Source of the DNA: Nocardioides sp. Iso805N
Lineage (GTDB): Bacteria > Actinomycetota > Actinomycetes > Propionibacteriales > Nocardioidaceae
Direction of reading: 5' to 3'
Assembly (NCBI RefSeq): GCF_000364605.1
Contig: NZ_KB822584.1
Location: 56,959-120,958 of the forward strand
Length of the DNA stretch: 64,000 nucleotides
Both the position numbers and the translations under genes were made by a program. Below, piece after piece: positions 28,616 to 37,236 of this stretch (the stretch's first letter is position 1; every line of letters starts with the position of its first letter). Under the pieces are notes generated by a model. It saw only the letters and a list, made by a program, of their open reading frames with translations, ran no database searches and had not been told where the DNA came from.

Positions 28616-29548
28616 TCACATCAAGTTCGGTAGGAGGGCGACCACCTGGTCGGTGGTCACCCAAGCCAGCGCGATCGCGATCGGCACGGCGCACAGCCAC
28701 ACCAAGGAACCGCGAAGGCGCCGTCGAGCCACGCTGACGCCCAGGACCAGCGCGATCAGCAGGGCGAGATAGAGCGAGAGGGCCGGCAGCACGCTGGTGT
28801 CCTTCGCCATCGCCTGGTCCGCCGGCAGGCTCGTGGCCACCTGCCCCACACCGGTCGCCTTGCCGGTGGTGGCATCGACGTAGACGGCGTCACGCGGGCG
28901 GATCCCGGAGAGGAAGCCGCTGCCCCCCGCGGTGACGAGGGTGAGGCGCCCCTGCGTGCCCGTCGGCGCGGGCGGGATCGGGTCGCCTGCACGACGGATC
29001 CCGATGACCCTGTAAGCCACCTTCGCCTCGGCGTTCTGGACCGTGATCGCGTCGCCGACCTTGAGGGTGTCGATGGCCTTGAACGGAGCGCCGTACGTGC
29101 TGGCACGACCGAGCACGACCGAGACGCCCTGCTGCCCGGGCAGCGGCGTCGAGGGCAGGTGCCCGGGCCCGTCCACGAGCTCGCGCGATGTGCTGCCCTG
29201 CACGACGACCTGCTCGAGGCCCAGTCTCGGGATGGAGATGACGGCCACCGGCGCGCCCCGCTCCACCGTCTTGCCGTTGTAGTCGACGGCGCCGGTCGGC
29301 GCCGTGGCCTGGGCCAGCTCGGAGCGGAACTGCGCGTACAGCAGGTGCTGGCTGCGCGCCTGCGAGAAGCCACCCAACACCAGCAGCTGCAGCAGCATCC
29401 AGACACAGACGATCGCCACCACGGTGAGGGCGGAGGAGAAGACTTCGAGGGTCTCCTCGGCCTCTCCGGGGCGGACCTGGCGACGCGGGCGGGCGGGCGA
29501 GGCCGCGCGACGGTCGGTCGCACGGCTTTTCGTGGTCGTGTCGCTCAT
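28616..29548 (-). CDS. sortase-fold protein lacking catalytic His and Cys
   Basis: This 310-residue membrane protein has the sortase class E/F domain layout: membrane segment 36-60, sortase-like domain about 95-225, two more membrane segments near 255-300. The region that should read AGHRxTYGAPF reads LGRASTYGAPF, so Arg148 replaces the catalytic His. The region LTLVTC reads LTLVTA, so Ala207 replaces the nucleophile Cys. The rest of the fold, such as VVVQGSTSRELVDGPGHLP and ISIPRLG, is preserved. It cannot be an active transpeptidase by the known mechanism. Its ATG overlaps the stop of the large binding-like protein (ATGA), so it works with the phosphate-uptake proteins. Confidence 0.85.
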   Translation of the reverse strand: MSDTTTKSRATDRRAASPARPRRQVRPGEAEETLEVFSSALTVVAIVCVWMLLQLLVLGGFSQARSQHLLYAQFRSELAQATAPTGAVDYNGKTVERGAPVAVISIPRLGLEQVVVQGSTSRELVDGPGHLPSTPLPGQQGVSVVLGRASTYGAPFKAIDTLKVGDAITVQNAEAKVAYRVIGIRRAGDPIPPAPTGTQGRLTLVTAGGSGFLSGIRPRDAVYVDATTGKATGVGQVATSLPADQAMAKDTSVLPALSLYLALLIALVLGVSVARRRLRGSLVWLCAVPIAIALAWVTTDQVVALLPNLM

Positions 29549-32172
29549 CGGATCCCACGCATCAGGAGGATGACGCGCGTGGCCAGGGTGGCGATGATGG
29601 CGGCGAGCGCGAGCAGGAAGAGACCCGGCAGCATCCCGCCACCAAGACCCGAGGAGACGGCCGCGGTCTTGGCGAGTTGGACGTCCGACGTCGAGGGCGT
29701 CGAGGGCGTCGCACTCGGTGCAGCCGAGGGCGTGCTCTGGGCGGGGGGCGCGTCCACCGAGGCGGCAGCCCCGGGCTTGGAGCCGACCGGCGGAGCGATC
29801 GACGCGGTCGCGGTCGTCGAAGGCGTGGCCGAGCCGTCGGTCCGAGGCTCCTTCTGGGCCCGGATCGCGGCCCGGGCGGCCTGCTCGGCCGCGTACAGCT
29901 CCTTCGTCACGCCCGTCTTCGTGATCGGTAGATAGCCGTTCGGGAGCTGGCCGTTACCACGGCCTGCGACCTGACCCTCGGTAGAGGAGACCTGGAGGAA
30001 CTGCGCCACCTTCTTGGCGATGCTCTTGGACAGTCCCCTCGTCTTCGCCGCCGTGTAGACGACCATCGTCCCGGGATAGGCGGTGCCACTCTTGCGAAGG
30101 GTCTTCTCGTCGAGAGAGAAGGGCTTGTATTTCTTGCCCGGCTCGGCGAGCTTCACCGCCGCGCTCATCGAGGTGTTGCTCGGCGCGACGTACGTGCCTG
30201 GCGCCGTCTCCAGCGACGCGAGCGTCAGCCCGTAGCGTGCCGCGTCGCCGAGGTCGACCAGCCCCAGCATGAATCGGCTGCCGATGCCTTGCGGTCCGAC
30301 GCGACCGATCACATTCGTGGCGGGGTTGGTGCTGTTGTCCACGGTGCAGACGGTGTTGACGTTGGGCCAGTTGTAGAGCATGGCCTGGGAGACCAGCCGC
30401 ATGGTGCTCAACGGTGAGTCGATGAGGGGCATGTACGGCGTCTTGTTCGCACTCAGGCACGAATCCGTCGTGGTCGGGATCCACGTGTCCTGCAGCGGCC
30501 AGGTCGAGACCGGCAGCGAGAGGCCCTTGTATGCCGGGTTCACCGTCATCCCCCACGGGTCGGCCTTGCCGTCGATGAACGCCATCGCATCCTTGTCCTC
30601 CGCGATGTACGACGTCACCTGCTGCATCACGTCCGAACCCGTCGAGACGGCCAACAGTGTCGAGGCCGCTTCGCTCCAGTGCCGGACGTCGAGGCCCGGA
30701 TTGAGCTCCTGGAACTCCGGATCGAGGTTCAGCGAGTAGGGGTTCTTGTCCAGGCCCGGCCGCTGCCTGCCGACGCTTCCACCGGAGTAGGACTCCGTGA
30801 GCAGTTTGGCGAGGAGCCGCGCGTTGAGCTTGAGCGAGAGCTGCTGGCTACCTGTCGGCGTGTCGATGTCGAACGCGACTCCCCAGCCCGTGACGGCCGT
30901 CGGTGCGTAGGCGATGCCCGAGTCCTGATCTCGGCGCCCCGAGACCTCCGCCGCAGCGCCCGTGCCGCTGCGCATCAAGGCGAAGGCACCGTCGTCCGAC
31001 ATGACGTTGTCCTGCCAGTTGAACCGCTTCTTGTTCAAGCAGTAGGCCGGCGTCCACTGCAGCGCGGCCTGGCTCAGCAGCTCGGATCCGTAGAAGGCCA
31101 CCGGCGCGCCCGAGGCGCTGTTGAGCGAGCACACGCTGGGCGGCGGTGCGATCGTGATCGGGAAGGTGAAGCGCTGGTCCCAGTTCGACGGCGACCACCA
31201 CAGCTGAGAGCTGACGGCCGCCGCGCCGCTGGTCGAGCCGTCGTAGTACTGGCCGGCGTTGTAGTTCCCGGTGCTGTTGCAGTTGGCCTGCGTCGCAGCC
31301 GTGCAGCTCAGGCCCTCGATCGGGATCACCACGACCGAGCAGGCGACCGACTGAGAGCAACCGAGCGAGGCGTTCTGCGTGTCCGTCCGGACCTCGAAGT
31401 CGGCCGACCCGTTGCCGCGGGCATTGGTGAAGGCAGAGATCTCCTGCGGCGGGGTCGAGGAGGTCGAGCTCGTCCCCGTCGTCTCCTCCGGCGCCATGTC
31501 CTGGTTGGAGCAGTTGTAGTAGACCTTGCTCGCAGTGGCGAAAGGCGTGATGTGCGCGGCTGTGTCGTCGCCGTAGGAGCACTCGCTCGACGGGAGGGCC
31601 GAAGCCTGGGCGTCGGTCAGCCCCGAGATCCGCTTGTCGTCGGAGCCCGCGACGTTCTTCGCGTCATCGAGCCAGACCGCCGAGTCACCCGAAGGATCGG
31701 AGGACGCCGACTGGGTCCGCTCCTGCCAATTGTCGGTCCAGCACGTCTGCGGGGTGACCTGGGATGGGGTGCCCCGGCACTCCATGATCAGGACGGGGTA
31801 CTCCTGCTGCATGCCGGCATACCCGAACGGGTTCACCGCACGTGCACCGGTCGGGTGCGCGCCCGACCAGGTGATGTGGATGCGCTCGTTCGCCTGGACA
31901 TTGCTGTGCTTGTCCAGGTTGACGGTGACCTTGTTCTCGAGGGTCGTCTCGACGCCACCGTTGGGGTAGAACGAGCGGCTGAGTGTCTGCGTCGCCGTCA
32001 GGCCGTCGGCGCCGGTCGCCACAGGCGTGCCCGTCGCCGCCTGGGCGCGCTGTTGCATCGCGGTGAGGCCGATCAGCACCAGTCCCAGCACGACGGCCGC
32101 GGCAGCCAACCGGCGGACGATCGAGTCCTCGCTGATGCGACGCATGGTCGGGGTGTTGAACGACACGCTCAT
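29545..32172 (-). CDS. large anchored binding-protein-like protein of pst operon
   Basis: This 875-residue protein has a signal peptide (VVLGLVLIGLTAMQQRAQA) and a 330-residue N-terminal region of unknown fold rich in Cys pairs (CSNQDM, CSQSVAC, CTAATQANC). A C-terminal half of periplasmic-binding type follows (about 400-770). Its LSLKLNARLLAKLLTES and LDPEFQELNPG align with the PstS region KLTGEVLADIYLG...NPG. A Ser/Thr/Pro linker (about 780-835) and a membrane anchor (LPGLFLLALAAIIATLATRVI) end it. It overlaps the flanking genes by four bases on each side. I do not recognise a named family. Its co-translation with pstCA makes a role in phosphate or phosphate-ester capture likely. Confidence 0.75.
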   Translation of the reverse strand: MSVSFNTPTMRRISEDSIVRRLAAAAVVLGLVLIGLTAMQQRAQAATGTPVATGADGLTATQTLSRSFYPNGGVETTLENKVTVNLDKHSNVQANERIHITWSGAHPTGARAVNPFGYAGMQQEYPVLIMECRGTPSQVTPQTCWTDNWQERTQSASSDPSGDSAVWLDDAKNVAGSDDKRISGLTDAQASALPSSECSYGDDTAAHITPFATASKVYYNCSNQDMAPEETTGTSSTSSTPPQEISAFTNARGNGSADFEVRTDTQNASLGCSQSVACSVVVIPIEGLSCTAATQANCNSTGNYNAGQYYDGSTSGAAAVSSQLWWSPSNWDQRFTFPITIAPPPSVCSLNSASGAPVAFYGSELLSQAALQWTPAYCLNKKRFNWQDNVMSDDGAFALMRSGTGAAAEVSGRRDQDSGIAYAPTAVTGWGVAFDIDTPTGSQQLSLKLNARLLAKLLTESYSGGSVGRQRPGLDKNPYSLNLDPEFQELNPGLDVRHWSEAASTLLAVSTGSDVMQQVTSYIAEDKDAMAFIDGKADPWGMTVNPAYKGLSLPVSTWPLQDTWIPTTTDSCLSANKTPYMPLIDSPLSTMRLVSQAMLYNWPNVNTVCTVDNSTNPATNVIGRVGPQGIGSRFMLGLVDLGDAARYGLTLASLETAPGTYVAPSNTSMSAAVKLAEPGKKYKPFSLDEKTLRKSGTAYPGTMVVYTAAKTRGLSKSIAKKVAQFLQVSSTEGQVAGRGNGQLPNGYLPITKTGVTKELYAAEQAARAAIRAQKEPRTDGSATPSTTATASIAPPVGSKPGAAASVDAPPAQSTPSAAPSATPSTPSTSDVQLAKTAAVSSGLGGGMLPGLFLLALAAIIATLATRVILLMRGIR

Positions 32173-33848
32173 GCACCCGCCTTGAGACGACGACGCCAGG
32201 CGACGTAGATGCCGGGAACCATGATCAGCGCGGCCAACTCGATGACCGACACCGCGCCGAAGAGCTTGGAGTCTCCCGAGCGATTGGCGGGCAGAGTCAC
32301 CGCGTTCGCGGTGGCCGTCGTACCGCTCGTGGTGGCGACGGCGCCGGTCGCGTCCGGTCCGGCCGCAATCTCTCCAGTCGCAGGGTCGACATTCGTCGCG
32401 TGCGGTGCACTGGCCGCCGCGCCTCCTCCCCCACCACTGGCGGACTGCGTCGTCGCTGCGATCGGAGCCTGCGAGCCGTTGCCGGTCGGGGTGCCGGGTG
32501 CGACGGTGGTGTCTCCGCACGGCGTCGCTGTCGCCTTCTGGCAGGCCAGCGGCTGCGGAGCAATCTGTGCCAGGTGGTTGGCGGACAGGTTGCCCTTGAC
32601 GAAGGTCGGGTTATCGCAGGAGGTGAGGTTGTCCGACGGGTTCTTGACGTTGACGCCCTTGACCGCCCCGCCGTCGGCGCTGGGACCGAGCTTCTCCAGC
32701 TGGCTGAAGGCCGCCTTCACCAGGTTGAGCGGCAGCGGCGAGTACCCGAAGGGACCAGCCTTGGACTGCCCCGTGCACAGCGAGTAGGTGAGGAAGTCGG
32801 CCAGGGTCTGCCGCTTCGCCACCGTCATCCGGCTGTCGGTCGACGACGTCGGGATGATCATGTAGGAGTACGAGGACACCGGGTAGGAGCGCGGGTCCTT
32901 GAACGTGTAGACGTCGTCCAGGTTCTGTGTGAGGTAGGTGGAAGCGCTCTGGCCACTGGGGCTGCACACGCCGTTGGTGGTGCAGCCGTTGATCTTGGCC
33001 TTGGTCAGCGCGACCGCGACGTTGTACTGCGTCGGCTGCACGTAGTAGCCGGAGGCGTTCTCGACGTAGACGACCGGATAGTTCGCGTTGACCGGGTAGG
33101 AGTACTCGGTGTAGCCGATCGTTCCGTTGCCGGCTGCGGACTTCACGGTGTTCATCACGCCGTCGTCACCGTTGGCCGCGACCTGGCGACCGGATCGCGG
33201 GTAGAGGGAGGTCAGCGCGACATGGCCGCCGTTGTAGGGGCCCCAGATCGATGGATACTCCTTGGCCATCCACAGCGTGAACTGCGCGGTCGCACCTGAG
33301 CCATCCGAGCGCACCACCGGGGTGATCGGCAGCGACGGGAAGACCTTGCCGCCGTTCTCCTTGGTGATCTCGGGGTCGTTCCAGTTGGTGATCTTGTTGG
33401 TGAAGATCTTGGTGAGGGTCTCGCCTGACAGCCGCAGGTTCTTGACGAGCTTGCCGCCGACCTTGATCTGGTAGGTGAAGGCGGTGCCGCCGGCCACCAC
33501 CGGAAGGTAGGCGTACGGCCGCGAGCTCGAGTCGGCCTGGCCCGTGGTCGGATCGACACCCTGATAGGGGATGTCGGAGTCGCCGAAGTCGGTCACACCG
33601 TTGGCGAAGTCCTTGCGGCCCTGCGAGGAGCCGTTGTTGGTGAAGGTCACCTGCATGCCGGCGGCGGCAACATCGGCGACCCACTGACCGACGATGCCGT
33701 AGGCCCAGGTCGAGCCAGAGCCTTCGATCGCGGCGTACGACGCGGAGGCAGGGCCGACCATGCGGAACATGACACCCAGGGAGATCAGGGCCACGAGGAC
33801 GACCCTCACCACGAGAGGGGCGCGGCGGGAGAGCAGACGGCGGATCAC
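32169..33848 (-). CDS. pstS: PstS-like phosphate-binding protein, C-terminally anchored
   Basis: This 559-residue protein has a signal peptide ending ASA and a full PstS domain (about 40-400). The family motif is EGSGSTWAYGIVGQWVADV, with GVTDFGDSDIPYQG and RSDGSGATAQFTLWM also contacting phosphate in homologues. A low-complexity Thr/Ala/Gly linker (about 420-520) is followed by a membrane segment (AVSVIELAALIMVPGIYVAW) and RRRLKAGA. Unlike normal PstS it is anchored at its C-terminus, not by a lipobox. GTG 33848 has GAGGAA five bases upstream and overlaps the pstA stop. Confidence 0.85.
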   Translation of the reverse strand: MIRRLLSRRAPLVVRVVLVALISLGVMFRMVGPASASYAAIEGSGSTWAYGIVGQWVADVAAAGMQVTFTNNGSSQGRKDFANGVTDFGDSDIPYQGVDPTTGQADSSSRPYAYLPVVAGGTAFTYQIKVGGKLVKNLRLSGETLTKIFTNKITNWNDPEITKENGGKVFPSLPITPVVRSDGSGATAQFTLWMAKEYPSIWGPYNGGHVALTSLYPRSGRQVAANGDDGVMNTVKSAAGNGTIGYTEYSYPVNANYPVVYVENASGYYVQPTQYNVAVALTKAKINGCTTNGVCSPSGQSASTYLTQNLDDVYTFKDPRSYPVSSYSYMIIPTSSTDSRMTVAKRQTLADFLTYSLCTGQSKAGPFGYSPLPLNLVKAAFSQLEKLGPSADGGAVKGVNVKNPSDNLTSCDNPTFVKGNLSANHLAQIAPQPLACQKATATPCGDTTVAPGTPTGNGSQAPIAATTQSASGGGGGAAASAPHATNVDPATGEIAAGPDATGAVATTSGTTATANAVTLPANRSGDSKLFGAVSVIELAALIMVPGIYVAWRRRLKAGA

Positions 33849-35158
33849 GGGACTTCCTCGTCGGGAGCAGGCGGATAGTGCGAAACGGGGTGGGCGGTCG
33901 TGCGCTCCTGCGGCGGAGCGATCGGGCCGATCTCGGAGAGCGGATCGGCGGCGACGACGTCGTACCCGGCTGACTGCGTGAGGGTGTTGAGTCGAAGCAC
34001 CCTCTTCAAAAGCCGCGACAGCGACGGCTTGTTGGACGACGGGCGAGCGACGAGGCGGGCCAGGATGAACAGGATGAGGACCAGCGCGAGCAGCACCGCG
34101 GCGGTGCCGAAGCCGCGCTGGATCTGGATATCGATGCCGCTGCGGGCGGAGGTGAAGATGAACAGCGGCAGCGACGTCATCATGCCGCCGGCCGGATTGA
34201 GGTGGAGGAAGGTCGCGTTGCCCGACGTGATCATCACGGGCGCCGTCTCGCCGATGCCGCGGGCGATGGCCAGGATCAGCGCGGTCGCCAGACCGGGACG
34301 GGCCGTGGGAAGCACGACGTTCCACACCGTCGACCAGCGGCTCGCGCCCAGCGCCAGCGACGCCTCACGCAGCGTGCCGGGTACGACGCGCAGCACCACA
34401 TCGGAGGCACGCGCGATGATCGGCAGCATCATCACGGTGATCGCCAGCGCAGCCGCCAAGCCCGAGCGGGGGAACCCGAGGACGATGATCCAGACGGTGT
34501 AGATGAACAGACCGGCGAGGATGTCGGGCAGCGCGGTCATCGCCTCCACGACGGTGCGGACGATCTTCGCGAAGCGTCCGCCGATCTCGTTCATGAACAC
34601 CGCCGTCCCGACGCCGAGCGGGAGCGCGATCAGCGAGGCGATGGTCAGCTCGATCAGCGAGCCGACGATCGCGTGCAGGATGCCGCCGCGGTTGAGCGGG
34701 TCATTGGCGCCGACACCCGTCATGTCGTGGGTGTAGAAGTTGATGTGCCGCAGGGCCGGCCAGCCCTTGGCGAGGACGTACACCACCACGGAGCCGACCG
34801 CCGCGACCACGACCACCATGGCGGTCGAGACGAGCCACTGGACGACACGGTCGGCCACGGCCACGGTCGAACCGATGACGGCCGTCCCGACGGCGAGCAG
34901 AGCAACGTTGGCCACAGCAGCCACGAACAGGAACCAGGCCAGACCGTGCACCGGCAGGATCCGCTCCACGATCACCCACGCCAGCGCCAGCGCAGCGACA
35001 CGGGCGCCCCAGGTGACGAAGCGTTCCTCGACAGGGAGCCGGCCCAGGTTCGCCCGAGGAGTCGGCAGGACGTTCTGGTCACGACGCGGCAGCTCGGTGC
35101 CCCCGACGGCGGCTGCGGTGGGTGCGGTGGGTGCGATGGGCTCGACGAGCGCGGTCAT
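33845..35158 (-). CDS. pstA: phosphate ABC transporter permease
   Basis: This 437-residue permease holds the conserved EAA loop EASLALGASRWSTVWNVVLPTARPGLATALILAIARGIGETAP and the PstA motif TALPDILAGLFIYTVWII. The family usually has about 290-300 residues; here there are two extra hydrophobic segments at the N-terminus and a cytoplasmic C-terminal tail of 55 residues (ending PPAPDEEVP). The tail could mediate contacts. It overlaps pstC (ATGA) and the pstS-like gene (GTGA). Confidence 0.95.
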   Translation of the reverse strand: MTALVEPIAPTAPTAAAVGGTELPRRDQNVLPTPRANLGRLPVEERFVTWGARVAALALAWVIVERILPVHGLAWFLFVAAVANVALLAVGTAVIGSTVAVADRVVQWLVSTAMVVVVAAVGSVVVYVLAKGWPALRHINFYTHDMTGVGANDPLNRGGILHAIVGSLIELTIASLIALPLGVGTAVFMNEIGGRFAKIVRTVVEAMTALPDILAGLFIYTVWIIVLGFPRSGLAAALAITVMMLPIIARASDVVLRVVPGTLREASLALGASRWSTVWNVVLPTARPGLATALILAIARGIGETAPVMITSGNATFLHLNPAGGMMTSLPLFIFTSARSGIDIQIQRGFGTAAVLLALVLILFILARLVARPSSNKPSLSRLLKRVLRLNTLTQSAGYDVVAADPLSEIGPIAPPQERTTAHPVSHYPPAPDEEVP

Positions 35159-36171
35159 GAGGTCTCCGCCCCGGATCGGCTGCGGTTGACGATGACCGCC
35201 GCGAGCGTGTTGACGAGGAGGGTGATGACGAAGAGCACGAAGCCGGCCGTCAGGAGCGCGGAGAGCTGGATGCCGGTGGCCTCACCGAACTGCGCGGCGA
35301 TCAGCGCCGCGACCGTGTCCGTGCCGATCTCGAGGATCCGGCCCTTGATGATGAACTCAGGGCTAATGATCATCAGCACAGCCATCGTCTCGCCCAGCGC
35401 GCGACCGAGGGCGAGCATGGTGCCGCCGATGATGCCGCCCTTGCCGAAGGGCAGTACGACGGTGCGGATCATGCCCCACTTGGTCGCTCCGAGGGCGAGT
35501 GCGCCCTCCTTCTCCCCCATCGGCGTCTGGCTGAATACCTGGCGGATCACCGAGCAGGCCATCGGCATCGCCATCATCGACACGACCACGCCCGCGATGA
35601 ACGCGCTGGCGGTGTAGCGGCTCATGTCGGGGACCGCAGCGTTCGGGTCGGCGCCGACGTGGAAGAACGGAAGCCAGCCGAAGTTGCGCTGCAAGAAGAC
35701 CGCGAAATCCGAGGCGTGCGGCTCCACCAGGAAGAAGCCCCAGAGTCCGTAGACGATCGAGGGGATGGCTGCCATCAGGTCGACGACGGCCACCAGCGTG
35801 GACTGCAGCCGCGGCGGCGCGTACTCGGTGATGTAGAGCGCAGCGGCGACGGCCAGCGGGAACGCGATCACCATGGCGATCAACGCCACTTGGACGGTGC
35901 CGACGAGGACGGCGGCGATGCCGAGCGTGTCGGTGTCCGGGTTCCAGGCTCGGGTCGTGAAGAAGCCGAGGCCGTAGTGACGCAGCGTCGGCCACGACTG
36001 GTACGCGAGGAACAGGCCGATGCCACCGGTGATCACCAGCACCGAAGCGCCGATGGCGCGGAAGGTGTTGGCGAAGACGGCATCGCCGCCCGTGGGCTTC
36101 CGGGAGATCCGGCGTGGCGTCGCGGGTGGTCGTGCGTTGGACGCGGGGTCCTGCAACGGGAGGATCGTCAA
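35155..36171 (-). CDS. pstC: phosphate ABC transporter permease
   Basis: This 338-residue permease has six predicted membrane segments. The conserved EAA region reads EKEGALALGATKWGMIRTVVLPFGKGGI, followed by GRALGETMAVLMI. LMAAIPSIVYGLWGFF is the PstC signature. It is the first gene of a run of five with four-base overlaps, and the 225-base stretch upstream contains the candidate PHO box. No phoU, phoR or phoP is in the window. Confidence 0.96.
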   Translation of the reverse strand: MTILPLQDPASNARPPATPRRISRKPTGGDAVFANTFRAIGASVLVITGGIGLFLAYQSWPTLRHYGLGFFTTRAWNPDTDTLGIAAVLVGTVQVALIAMVIAFPLAVAAALYITEYAPPRLQSTLVAVVDLMAAIPSIVYGLWGFFLVEPHASDFAVFLQRNFGWLPFFHVGADPNAAVPDMSRYTASAFIAGVVVSMMAMPMACSVIRQVFSQTPMGEKEGALALGATKWGMIRTVVLPFGKGGIIGGTMLALGRALGETMAVLMIISPEFIIKGRILEIGTDTVAALIAAQFGEATGIQLSALLTAGFVLFVITLLVNTLAAVIVNRSRSGAETS

Positions 36172-36256
36172 GCTCTGGCCTTACGTGGTCGCCCGAGAAC
36201 GGCGGGTCAATGCGCCGCAACTATCGGGAAGCCACTCGTCCAGCAGGCCCCTGGTT

Positions 36257-36293
36257 GATGAATCAACGATGAACAGCAGACCGAGCGTGAACC
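36257..36293 (-). promoter_or_regulatory. candidate PHO box upstream of pstC
   Basis: On the minus strand GTTCATC (36268-36274) and ATTCATC (36257-36263) are 11 bases apart, the spacing of PhoP direct-repeat units in Actinobacteria (GTTCACC-type). A third GTTCAC lies 18 bases further upstream (36287-36292). The sites are 86-121 bases before the pstC ATG. The match is moderate and no -10 box is obvious. Confidence 0.4.
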
Positions 36294-36347
36294 AACAAAG
36301 CCAGGGGGTGTGACCCATCGCTCAATGAGCTTGACCGGGTCGGGCCA

Positions 36348-36384
36348 TTCCGCCTGGGACCCCGCGTCTGGGACCCCGGCGGAA
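36348..36384 (-). terminator. hairpin after the siderophore-interacting protein gene region
   Basis: TTCCGCCTGGG (36348-36358) and CCCCGGCGGAA (36374-36384) pair with one mismatch around 15 bases. It lies upstream of the SIP stop on the map, but 12 bases beyond that stop in the minus-strand transcript lie the first arms, so it probably ends the cysQ-SIP transcript. A repeat TGGGACCCC occurs twice here. Confidence 0.45.
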
Positions 36385-36396
36385 GAGCGGTGAAAC

Positions 36397-37236
36397 TCAG
36401 CCTTCGGAGGCCGCGAGCTCCTGCTTCCAGGCCCGGAAGCCCTCCTCGGTCCGGCCCCGGCGCCAGTAGCCCGAGATGCTCACGTCGGCTCGCGGCAGGG
36501 CGCGCTCCTTGACCAGGTAGGGCCGGATGCCGTGCATCACGGCCTCGGCCTCACCGTGCACGAACGCGTACACGCGGCCCGGCAGCCACGGCAGGGCGCG
36601 TACGGCGTCGACCAGTCCGTCCCGCTCCGTCGAGGTCACCCAGCTGATCTGCACACCGGCCGGGGCATCGAGCTCCTGCCGGTGCTCCTCGGCGGGGATG
36701 TGGACCACGGCGTACCCCTGGGCCTCGGCGGGCATTGCCGCCAGCGCCGCTCGCACCGCCGGGAGGCCCGCCTCGTCGGCCGCGAGCAGGTGCCAGTCGG
36801 CGGTGGGGTCGGGACTGTAGCCGCCACCGGGACCGCGGACGGCGATCCGCTCCCCCGGCTCGGCCGCGGCGGCCCAAGGACCGGCGACGCCCTCGGTGCC
36901 GTGCACCACGAAGTCGATCACGAGCGTGCCGTCCTCGACGTTCGGCTCGAGCGCGGTGTAGGTGCGCACGACGTCGCTGCCGTCGGGCTGCGGGAACGTC
37001 ATCTTCACGTAGCGGTCGGTGTACTCGCTGTGGCCGAAGCCCGCCGCGAACACGTCCTTGTCGGCGGCCTCGAAGCGGACCCGGACCATGCCAGGGGTCA
37101 GCTGCTCGCGGCTCGTGACAACGAGCACGGTCTGGGGCCGGTCGGGGCGCCCGCCACGGTCGCCGCGTCCACCGCGGTCGGGACGTCCGCCGCGCTCGGG
37201 ACGGTTGGGGTCGCGCTCGGCCGTGCTCTCGCTCAT
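36397..37236 (-). CDS. siderophore-interacting protein (FAD-dependent ferric reductase)
   Basis: This 279-residue protein should reduce ferric siderophores in the cytosol. The N-terminal 35 residues are an Arg/Gly/Asp-rich tail. The FAD domain contains VRTYTALEPNVEDGTLVIDFVVHG (family RxYTxR-like site) and GPWAAAAEPGERIAVRGPGG. The NAD(P) domain has DWHLLAADEAGLPAVRAAL and VYAFVHGEAEAVMHGIRPYL, then SGYWRRGRTEEGFRAWK at the end. Its ATG overlaps the cysQ stop, so the two are co-translated. No siderophore genes are near. Confidence 0.92.
   Translation of the reverse strand: MSESTAERDPNRPERGGRPDRGGRGDRGGRPDRPQTVLVVTSREQLTPGMVRVRFEAADKDVFAAGFGHSEYTDRYVKMTFPQPDGSDVVRTYTALEPNVEDGTLVIDFVVHGTEGVAGPWAAAAEPGERIAVRGPGGGYSPDPTADWHLLAADEAGLPAVRAALAAMPAEAQGYAVVHIPAEEHRQELDAPAGVQISWVTSTERDGLVDAVRALPWLPGRVYAFVHGEAEAVMHGIRPYLVKERALPRADVSISGYWRRGRTEEGFRAWKQELAASEG

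Noticed and set aside
36172..36396. Riboswitch before pstC
   Set aside because: I see only the PHO-box candidate and a terminator-like stem, and no known aptamer core.
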